A stretch of DNA of 64,000 nt from Hoplostethus atlanticus (taxonomy: Eukaryota; Chordata; Actinopteri; Trachichthyiformes; Trachichthyidae), in NCBI GenBank assembly GCA_034670405.1, contig JAXDDX010000018.1:5053501-5117500 (forward strand), given 5' to 3'. Both the position numbers and the translations under genes were made by a program. Position 1 is the stretch's first letter. The number at the start of each line of letters is the position of its first letter. The notes below the pieces were generated by a model. It did not search any database, was not told the origin of the DNA, and saw only the letters and a list, made by a program, of their open reading frames with translations. This document shows positions 1 through 11,463 of this stretch, one piece after another.

Positions 1-2448
1 AAGTGAATGAGTGTATGAGTGTGCTTGTCAGTCAGGTCCACCTACAGAGAATGAGCTTACAGTTTCAGGGGTGTGTCACATGTGTCAGCTATTGATCCTG
101 GGTACGTCACTGTCAACTCTTACAGCCTACCTTGTGTTGTGGCTCCGGTGTTACATTTGGATTGGATTTTTGTCTTGCTCGTGGGAAACTTATGTTGTGT
201 GAAAATGAAGACAAAGTCATGAAAGCTTCAGACATGTGTTGGAGTGGACATGCATGTTTGCACACATCTGATTGGTTCAGGTAACATTTTTACGGTGTTA
301 TATTTATTTTTCCTTAGTGAGAGAATTAAAAGCCCTTGAAATACAGGAATGGATGAGAAATACAAGTTGTTTCAAGTTTGTGTTAAGTACAGTATAGCAG
401 CATATCTTCATGAAGTGCAATAATAGTATAGTAATGTTATGTAATGTAATAAGTATATGTATACATTCTGTTAATCTAGATATACAGGTATATCTAAATC
501 ACTTCTTAACCCTATTATCTTACTATTATCTTTACCTTCATATTGTCTTACATTGTGTTCTTGTGTTTTATCGTGTTTCATCTTATTTCATGATGATGCT
601 GTTTCAATTGATTTGATTGATTTGAAGCGCTTTACAAACTGTATTTTAAAAAAGTGCTACCCAAGTAAAGTTCATTATTATTATTATTATTATCATGTAC
701 ACTCAGTATCCATTCATCTCAGGAGTAAACTAAAGTCACTGTCACATTACCTGCTGCTGAGTTTCTATGTGAAAAAGGGTAGACTGTGGCCATGAAGGGA
801 TACACCTGGAGAGCAGCAATGTTTAGGTACGCTGTGGCGTTCAAATGATGCTCAGTCGGTATTAAGCTTTATGTGTGCCAAGAAAACAGCACTGTTGACA
901 GGAAGTGCAGGATGGATTTGTGCTGTTTGCACCAGTACTGAGATGTTATTTGCATACTCAGCGGTGGTGATTTTTGTTTATCGTCTCTTTCAGGAACCTC
1001 TAGACAGCAGAGCAACTGTTTCTGTGATACTGGAACCGGTGTGTCTGGCTCCAATGATCATACCACGTTTAAAGTTGCTTAAATCCTGTGTCTTTAGTCC
1101 AACAGTAACTGAATGTGGGATGTGTAAATAATAAAGTGGATACTGAGTGTAGATATATACTGTATATACACACTGTGTGTTTACAGAGCGCTACAGGAAA
1201 ACAATCATAAAGTAAACTAGAAATGCATTTCCCACGGAAAATGCGTGGGATTGCTGTACGGGCAAACCGCGAAGTATATATTACTCTGTTGTATTGAGTG
1301 GTCAGGGTTAGGGTGTATGAAGTTGAATGCAGTTGCATTACAAATACATTGATGTCTATGTGATTTCTAATGTGTTCTAGCTGGATCCAAAATGGCCGCC
1401 TGGATCCAAAATGGTGGCATCTGTAGTAGTACTAGTAGTAGTACTTGAAAGTTGTATGAAGTTGAATGCAGTTGCATTACAAATACATTGAAGTCTATGG
1501 AGAGTTTAAAATACATGGAAGTCTATGGGAGTCCAAATACATGGAAGTCTATGGGGAGTACAAAGTACTTCATAATTCCTAAAGTACTACTAGTATCTCT
1601 TAGAAAAGTCATAGCACACCTCCCCCAATAATTCCGGACAGTTTGACATATGACACGTGCATGTAGCTCTAAAACTGCGGGACAAGTAGCGGCCGTTAAA
1701 CCGTGTTCTGCGAAATTCTGCAAATCTGACATCTGAGCTCACTATGTACATTTAATTACCCACATTTCGATACCTGAACCACATATGTGGCACAAGCAGG
1801 TTTTCGTGCTACAGGTGAGCAAAAAAAAAACATAGGGATCAATGCAAAAGCGCACGGAAGAATAATAATAAGCCTGCAAGATAACAATAGTGGGTTTGCT
1901 GTTACACAGCAATCCCACTAAAAATATTGTGGTAGCAGACTTTACAGAGCTATAAATATTGATTACATCACAGCTCAATGACCAGCAAACCTCTCAGAAA
2001 AGCTCCGGCCCCAGCAAACATCAGTGCGTCCATACTAATGTGTGTGTTTATGCACTGCATTTCTATTTGCAGTTTCCCAAAGCTGTGATAAAGACAATTT
2101 GATTGTTCCATTGTTTTGAGGTATGGTTTTACTGAAAGGTGTATCTGGAACAGGAATGCACTAAAATGTTTGCTTTAGAATTAGTTATTTCTAAAAGGGA
2201 TTAAGTGATATGCTTAGCTGATTTGTTGAATAGAAACACCGATACAGTCACAAAGATATCACAGGGAAGTACAGGGAGGGCCATCAGATGTTAAGTGGTG
2301 TGCGTGTTTTGTCGTCTGGGTATTGTCTGTGTGACTCATTCCTTTGTAATGCAGCCTAGCCCTGATGTTCTTCATTAGAACTGGATTTCAACGAATACAT
2401 AAACATCTACAATCTCAATCTACAATCTTTATATTTGTTATATGACAG
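1..2448. other. Gene-free 5' flank of the receptor gene
   Basis: No exon with convincing coding character was found here; the short open frames are unsupported. A (ATT)n run at about 673-691 follows a stretch of the kind left by the 3' end of a LINE or SINE. A repeated phrase around a shared 'agttgaatgcagttgcatt' core occurs at about 1,320 and 1,460 inside the inverted-repeat element listed separately. The first exon(s) of the downstream receptor, with its ATG, should lie here or further left but could not be identified. Confidence 0.6.
1226..1918. mobile_element. Candidate non-autonomous element with inverted ends
   Basis: The left end reads GTGGGATTGCTGT followed by a short divergent stretch and GCAAACC. 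The right end is its reverse complement with few changes (GGGTTTGCTGTTACACAGCA then ATCCCAC). The interior has no coding potential and contains two copies of a roughly 45-bp phrase. This looks like a roughly 690-bp MITE or similar repeat. No clear target duplication was seen, so class and exact ends are uncertain. Confidence 0.45.
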
Positions 2449-5400
2449 AGTGAAGAACAGCAAGCCAGGCACACATGTCAGATGTCCATATTGGTTCCAG
2501 GTAGCCCTTCTACTTCTACTCACAGGTAAGGTCTGACATGAGGAATGACAAAGTATTTGAGGACGCCTGCTTTTGAGGGCAAAAGGTGAAAAATGTGCTT
2601 ACAATGAAGAAGAGGCCCATTAGTCTGTCATCTAGACTGACCTCTGTCAGTCATGTAGTGAACACACACACGCCCACACATAGACAGTTAACATGCCTCC
2701 CAAATATAGATAACCTGCTTGTCTAGTCTGAGTACTGTCTGTTTTCATAAACCATGAAACTTCACAAAGCTGTCACCTCTTCATGAGTAACATGATAACA
2801 GAGAGGAACAAAGCGCTACCTTAACACCATGTACACCGAGACTTTAGTTCTATGTCGACTGAGGCTAACCTTTCCATTCCTCTCATCAGGCCATGCTTCA
2901 TGTAATCACACTTCCTCCACTGCTTCCCTGCCTTCCTCTCCACCGACCACTACCACATCAACGGCGCCGGACACCACAAGAGCCACGGCAGCTTCTACCG
3001 CTACTGTAACGCCCGTCCTGTCACACACAAACACAACAAATGCACATCAGTCAGGTAAACTGCCAAAAAGTGTGAAAATCGCAAAAAATCGTCAGAGAAT
3101 AAACATCAGCACAGGCCACATCTCATTCAGCAGCACTAACCCCATCAAACAACCTCAGACACCATCCCCCTACAGTCCCTCTGACAAAACGCGACCCTAG
3201 CCCACAGCCACAGTGGCTCTCTGCCCTTCACAACTGCCTTTCTATCCGCTCCCATATCGCTGCCGTTGACCACACCCAATTGGTAACTGTCTCATAACTC
3301 CACAGTATAGCAGTGGTCCCCTTTTATCATTGTACTTTGATCAGATAAATGGTGAGTTATTGCAGAGTAAACTAACACACGGACTGCCATTCATATCCAG
3401 TATACCCATTTTAATGTCAATGCTCTCTGTCCTCCATTGTAGTGACTACAACGGAAACATTCAATCAAACTCTGAAAACAACAGTCATTCATAACATCAC
3501 AAAAGGTACTGTAATAATAATAAATAGTCTCACTGAAGGTGAATGGGTGAGCATTACGCACCTTAGTAGAGTTGAATGCTTGTCACTTGGTGATACTGTA
3601 GCATACAGGAGACTTATGGTAAATAACAAAGGTTTCTCTACACAGAAGTCAGTGTTATTCTCACAAAATGCATCATATGAACTATTCTTTATCTCTTCCT
3701 CTCCCCTGTTGCTGGCTGTGGATTCAGAGCCAGTACAGGTGCAGTGCAACTTTTCCCAATCCTGTACTAATCAATGTAAGTAAAAGGCATTTGTTAAAAA
3801 TGTATAGATTTTAAACTTTGCAGGCTGAATTTGTTTCATTTTCAGTTTTTATTGCTTATATAAATTATGTTCCATGTTTTTTTCCTTACAGCAGTGTACT
3901 ACTGGGTGCACGTCACTGTAGATGTGACTGGTGATGAGAAGAATGAATCAGACATCAGTACCTGGGTATGTAGGCCGGGATGTGGGGAGGTTGGTCATGG
4001 ACGACAGCGATAGTCTCTTATCCAAATACTAAATGTCTGTTTTTGCCAAATATAATGAGCATGATGTTCCTCTTTCTCAGCTTCATCAGCTGTTTCATGA
4101 TCACTTGGACAGGTGCATGTCCCCAAACCATACAGAACCAAACACCACAAGCTCAACAGCCTTTCGAACCACGTCTGTCAGCCCTTCCTATGACTCAACA
4201 CGCAACACGACGACGCTGTTACAAAGCCACAACACAACTGCAACTGCGGCAACTCACAACTTTACAGCTGTAACTCAGAACTACAGCCTGACAACCTCAT
4301 CAGCCAACATCACCGTGGTGACGACGCTTCACAGTGGCTCAACGACGATCACACCTTCATACAATTACAGCACAATGATTGACGCTAACTACAGTACGAC
4401 GCCACGCGACAGGCCACACAACATACCTGGGTAGAATATCTCACTGCAATGATTTCTTGTGTATTGAATGAATGAATGAATGAATGAATGAATGGGGTCT
4501 CCAAATCACACTCTGGGGACAACTGACTTTTAATTGATTCATTTTGTCACAATTTCTTTTTCAGTGATAGTGAAACGACTGGTGTCAACCTATTTCAGGT
4601 AAGCAATATCCTAATGTGTGCATGTGTGCTACTGAGGAGAAGGATTGTGTTAATCAAGATACATCCATCTGTTTTAACAGGGGATTGAGGTTTCGTGCTT
4701 TGAGAAAACCGGAATAAGGTCAGTGAAATATTGAACTGTTTTCAAAATGACATGAATGTTTAGTTTCCATTTCCTCCAAAAGCCTAACACTGTCCCTCAA
4801 CGTCAGGAAGACTAACTGCACTGTACTGCTGAAGCTGAAGCAGCCCACGAATCCTTGTTGTATCCTCCGTACTCTGTGTCTGGGTGGGAACGATTCCATG
4901 CACATCCATGCGGTGGCAAAAAGAGTGGAAAGAGTGGGTGAGTGTTGCATGTTGCATGTTCTGAAATACAAAATAACTTAAATATCGACCTTCAGAGGGA
5001 TGAGTTCCCATTATTCAAGCAAGGGTTTGTGTCCTTGTGCAGGGAGGCTGCCTCGAAGAAATGACAGCATGGAGTGCAACAGCTCTCTCCAATATCCAAA
5101 CACATGCATTGCTACTGGTCATACCAGTGCATCATGGTAAGCTGCTCTGTATTGTGGATTTCTTTTCAGCCCTTTACCAAGCACTTCTCTTTTATATGGT
5201 CGATCTAGATACACTTTCTAGAGAATATTTTGTTTCATTTATTAATAGAGCGCTATAGCACTGACCATTGTACTCATAACTGGTTCATTGAAATGTTGAA
5301 ATCTCGGGAAACTGAACTTATTCTAAAGTTGCATTCATCACAATTTGCTCCGGTGTTCCTAGAAGTAATGTAAAGATAAATGAAAATGACCATGTGATGT

Positions 5401-8400
5401 TGTGATGTTGGTGAGTGACGTAGACTGATTTCCTATTGTACGTGGTTGTCTTACATCAGTGAAGAGCCTGGGACTGTATATGTGCCTCCGGAAAATAACT
5501 CAACTAAGTGTGGCAAACCAAAAGGTGAGATAAGAGCTTTTCACCTCAGGACCTATAATTACAGGTTTATTTTCCAACATGAAAGTGACCCCTTACTGCC
5601 AATAAACACGGGAATGGCTTCAAAGCAAGAATGTGGCCCTGGCCTGCATTAAAAGTGTTCACAGACACTTCCCATCCAACTTGCCCAAGTTTGAGTAAAT
5701 ATGCAAGGAAGAAAATCCCCAAATCCAGATGTGCCAAACTGAAACAGATAGACTGAAAGCTCTACTTGCTGCTAAAGGTCTTTCTACAAAGTATTGACTC
5801 AGGTTGAAGAGTTTAAATGAAATATTTCTGTATTTAATTTTCAATAAATTTGCAAGAATTTCTAAAAACATGCTTTCGCTTCATCATTATGGGATATTTT
5901 GTGTAGATTGTTGACAATTCAATTCTGAATTAAGGCTGCAGCACCACAAAATGCAAAAAATGCCAAGGGGTTGAATACTTCCTGAGGGCATTGTATACCT
6001 AAAACCTGATGAATATGAAACCTCATATTTCATGAAATGAAAGTTCAGATAGAATAATTTTTCAGTTCTGCACTGAATACAATGACATCTGAATACAATA
6101 ATCCAGACATGATATGTCTCTGTTTCAGTTGAAAAGGGAGCCTCTTGCAACTGCTCTGTTTACTGCAATGGAACAGGTTAGTGCATTATCAATTAACGAG
6201 ACCAAATTATATCTCAATATCTGAAACCATATTTTTGGAACTTAACTTTTGTAAATTATTAATTTTGTTTCTGTTTTTTTTAGATGCATACTATTATTTT
6301 AACATTTTAATCCAAGACAGCTCAATGAACGTTTCATACATCTCCTCTCGGGTGAGTTCCTACATTTGTGAATGTGTGTGCATGTGTGCATGCATGTGTG
6401 TTTTAAGTATATGTGTTTTTTTTATATTTCCTTTGCATCAATTGATGCCTAGCAGCATGTGTCAATAATCTCTCTCTCGATTCTCTACAGATTTCTCTGC
6501 TAAAAACCCCACCACCCTGCTCCCCAAGGACAAAGTATGTTATAGAATTACTAAAGCATGTGTTTGTATTGGGTAAATATGTTACAATAACAAAATGAGA
6601 ATCCTGGTAATGTTCCTTTACAGCAGTTTGTGTCCATTGCCCACCATTGCATCTAAATATAAGGTAAAGATCCCCCAGAGCACACTCATATTCCTTAAGC
6701 TTTGACGTTTTCTACTCTTGACTATTTGCTGGATCAAAATGAATCCATACTTTATCAAAACATTTTAGCATTTTGTAAAAACAACAAGGGACCAACTTCA
6801 ACAAAATAAGTTACATGGCTATTGAGTTGGCTATTGAGTTGACTTAAAAAGGGCATGAAGTAATCTTTGACTTTTATCGACCTCTAGTTTATGGTGTCCT
6901 GTAATTGACATAAAACAAAAGAAATGATTCAATGATTTCATTTAACATGATCACACAAGCTAGTGTGACTGAAATGTAAATGGTTTAATTTTCACACAGG
7001 ATGCTCATGTGGACTGTGGCGGCAGAACAACAAAGTAAGTCTAGTCATATTATCACTTTGGGGGAACAACCTTGCTATGCACTGATGCATTTCACTAGTG
7101 ACTGAAATCTATTCACTTTTGTTTCCAGTCTCAAACGCTGCGGTGTGATTGTAAGCTTTGCCCAAGAGGTGCCTGTGTGTGCTGTCTCGACCGCCTTAAG
7201 GACTGTGTTCCATTTTGAGGAACACATCAGTTATGATGGAGAAGTGATTCGAGCTGGTGAGTGCACTACCCATAGGGAGACAGTTCAATGCATATGTTCA
7301 ATATCAATTCATACAACCAAGAAAATAACTGCAGGTGTGCCCTGTAAATCTTATCATTTGTGTTTGATTTTTTTATGTCACATAGCAATTGAACTGAAAT
7401 CGAACTTCACGTGGGTTTCCTTAGACTTCTGTGTGGTAAAGGATGTGGCTGACATCCTCCCCTGGTTTGTATAATCTCCTTACACTCCAATCTTCTACAC
7501 TAATTTACTAAATCTTTAACACTCAATGGACATGATAGTACTTTTTTTCAAGGCTGCACAGAATATGCAACTTCATGTCAGATTTCTACCTGTACATTCA
7601 CTTCAGATCTTAATTTGTCCTTTTTTTCTTTCTAGTCAAAAAGGAAAAGACGTGTGTGTGCTCCTGAAACAATGGTGTGATAAGATTATACCTCCCTCTA
7701 CTACATCCGGCCCAAATGTCACAACTTCTGCCACGATTCAAACCTCTGCACAACAAAACACCACCTCTACTACATCCAGCCCAAATGTCACAACGTCTGC
7801 CACGATTCAAACCTCTGCACAACAAAACACCACCTCTACTACATCCAGCCCAAATGTCACAACGTCTGCTCCGATTCAAACCTCTGCAGAACAAAACACC
7901 ACCTCTACTACATCCAGCCCAAATGTCACAACGTCTGCTCCGATTCAAACCTCTGCACAACAAAACACCACCTCTACTACATCCGGCCCAAATGTCACAA
8001 CGTCTGCTCCGATTCAAACCTCTGCACAACAAAACACCACCTCTACTACATCCGGCCCAAATGTCACAACGTCTGCTCCGATTCAAACCTCTGCACAACA
8101 AAACACCACCTCTACTACATCCGGCCCAAATGTCACAACGTCTGCTCCGATTCAAACCTCTGCACAACAAAACACCACCTCTACTACATCCGGCCCAAAT
8201 GTCACAACGTCTGCTCCGATTCAAACCTCTGCACAACAAAACACCACCTCTACTACATCCGGCCCAAATGTCACAACGTCTGCTCCGATTCAAACCTCTG
8301 CACAACAAAACACCACCTCTACTACATCCGGCCCAAATGTCACAACGTCTGCTCCGATTCAAACCTCTGCAGAACAAAACACCACCTCTACTACATCCGG

Positions 8401-11400
8401 CCCAAATGTCACAACGTCTGCTCCGATTCAAACCTCTGCAGAACAAAACACCACCTCTACTACATCCGGCCCAAATGTCACAACGTCTGCTCCGATTCAA
8501 ACCTCTGCAGAACAAAACACCACCTCTACTACATCCGGCCCAAATGTCACAACGTCTGCTCCGATTCAAACCTCTGCAGAACAAAACACCACCTCTACTA
8601 CATCCGGCCCAAATGTCACAACGTCTGCTCCGATTCAAACCTCTGCAGAACAAAACACCACCTCTACTACATCCGGCCCAAATGTCACAACGTCTGCTCC
8701 GATTCAAACCTCTGCAGAACAAAACACCACCTCTACTACATCCGGCCCAAATGTCACAACGTCTGCTCCGATTCAAACCTCTGCAGAACAAAACACCACC
8801 TCTACTACATCCGGCCCAAATGTCACAACGTCTGCTCCGATTCAAACCTCTGCAGAACAAAACACCACCTCTACTACATCCGGCCCAAATGTCACAACGT
8901 CTGCTCCGATTCAAACCTCTGCACAACAAAACACCACCTCTACTACATCCGGCCCAAATGTCACAACGTCTGCTCCGATTCAAACCTCTGCACAACAAAA
9001 CACCACCTCTACTACATCCGGCCCAAATGTCACAACGTCTGCTCCGATTCAAACCTCTGCACAACAAAACACCACCTCTACTACATCCGGCCCAAATGTC
9101 ACAACGTCTGCTCCGATTCAAACCTCTGCACAACAAAACACCACCTCTACTACATCCGGCCCAAATGTCACAACGTCTGCTCCGATTCAAACCTCTGCAG
9201 AACAAAACACCACCTCTACTACATCCAGCCCAAATGTCACTACATCTGCTCTGATTCAACCCTGTGTACAACAAAACACCACCTCCCCATCTATGAACAC
9301 AACAAACATAACTTCATCCCCACTGAATACAACAGTTGCAGCCCCCAAAGCCACTGCTGCTGCTGCTACTGTCACAGTGATATCACTACCCGACACAACT
9401 GTAACCACTGGAAATGAACCGATTCCTGATGTCCCGTCTATGGGTCCAACAACAGGCCCTGCAACCAGTGTAACAGGTTTGTTGTCATCTCAGCTCTGTG
9501 TAGGATCTAGATACGACAGCAGTCCATGAGCCGGGGGTTCACTTATAGCATAAGCTACTCTGCAGCAGTCAAAAGTATTGTTTTTTCCCCCAGAATCATT
9601 GACTACAGCATTGAGCATTGAGGGGCAGGCCAACGCGCTGCTTGAGCTGACTAGAGATGTGTCCAACCTCAACTCCAGCCAGGTGGATCAGCTAGTGTCT
9701 CAGTTGGAGGCTCTTCTGGCAGGGCCCAGCGTGAGCCTGGCTCTTGGCAACATCTCCATCAACATTGTCAGCAACCTGCTGGGTGCTTCTCCTGACATAC
9801 TGGCGGACTCCTCCAACAGGTTAGCTGTGTTGAAGTAAATGATTTGTTTTGATTGAGCATTTTGTCTCCATTTGACTTTGAAACACATTTTCTACTGGAA
9901 TGTGTTCTGGTAAAGAGCTTGGATGAATAGCCTTTAATAAAGATTACCAATATGATCAATATGCACAAAAATAACTCCCATTTTTGGATCAGGATCATAG
10001 GGATTGTTGATACAGTGGGGTTGAAGCTGGTCCTTGAAGGAGAAGCTGAGACCATCCTGTCTGAGGCTCTGGCTCTGTCTGTGAAAACAGCGGATGGCAG
10101 CAATTTTCAGGAAACGTTTTTTTCCATCTCAGACCCCAGTAATGTACAGGTATGACACAAATATTCCAGTTTATTATATCTAATATAAGTCTTAAATCAT
10201 GGACAACTGAAAACATCAGCACTGCCAGATTCAAAAGTGCTCTGAGATGCTGGTTATCTTACAGCTAGCATTGTATGTGTAGCTTTAAAGCCTTGACAAT
10301 CGAAATAGTGAATAAAATGAGGTTTCATGTTAAGACCAAATGCAACTTTCTCACTACACTTTGCTGCATTTTCTGACAGGTATAATTGTCCAAATGTTTC
10401 AGAATGTCCTACTTGTCTTCTGACTTGTCGCCTAACAAACTGTCTAGAAAGGTGGCCAGTTATTTTGAGCGAATCCTGCTATTTTGTCATGAGGCATCAA
10501 CAAATTATCCTATTCCTGAATCTGTAAGATGTACTCAATATATCCTACACATTTGGAAAGGCTGCGATTCTTGCTTTTGACCACAATTGATAACACATCA
10601 ATTGTGGTCATTTCAGACCCATTTCCTTTTATCACAGTGAACTTGTATTTCGTAGTATGAGAATTGGCTGAGTTATTACAACTCACACAGTGCAAATTGA
10701 TATTGTGTTCTAAGTAAATCAAAATAAAAGTCCCTGTCCTATGTGTTGTGTGCTGCAGGTCCGTGGTGATCGCAGGATCAGGGGGCGTGTGAGAAGAGAC
10801 TCCTCCACCCCTCAAGGCTCCATCAAGTTGCCTCCTTCTCTCACACAGGACCTCACCTCCCAGCAGCAGCAGCAGGCCTCCAGAGTCCAGTTCAACTTCT
10901 ACCAGAGGAGCACAGTGTTCCAGGTCACTACAAACAATATATTACACTTCCCATTCAAAGCAGATTTTGCATTATTGGCTATGGCAAAGCAAGACCACAT
11001 TCCATCATAATCAGTTGTTAAGGCTAAGAGTTTTCGCTTGTTTTTTATTACACCTGCAAAAATTGCTCATTTTTCTCTTGTGCATTTTATTTGATCAATG
11101 CTTCTATCCCTTTGCTTCTGTTTTATCACTAAACCAAACTAAACTAACCAAAATTATATTTGAGACATACATTTGCAATTGAGTGATGTTGTATTTATCA
11201 TCTTAACACGGTTTCTTGTGTTGTTGCCCAATGGCCATGCAGGACAGATCCCTGGGAGAGCGCAGGCTTGTTAGTGGCATCCTGGGGGCCAGTCTGGCCA
11301 ACCTGTCAGTTACAGGACTGCAGGATGATGTTGTAATTAACCTGAGGAACACAGAGCCTATTCCAGTGAGTCCATTTGATAACGTTCAGAAAATAGTATG

Positions 11401-11423
11401 TAACTGTGTGTAACTAAAGAAGG

Positions 11424-11463
<40 letters not shown>

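Noticed and set aside
7677-9254. Second plus-strand open frame in the repeat ([12 protein letters not shown] type)
   Set aside because: Same explanation: open only because the unit is a multiple of three. It does not join in phase to the next exon.
7610-9274. 554-residue open frame on the minus strand across the tandem repeat
   Set aside because: A 69-bp unit without stops in that frame stays open by repetition. The Arg/Cys-rich product has no splice context, and the plus-strand frame carries the Thr/Ser sequons and joins to the GAIN exons.
7696-9282. Direct repeats as a CRISPR array
   Set aside because: Units are contiguous without spacers, encode protein, and lie in a vertebrate gene.
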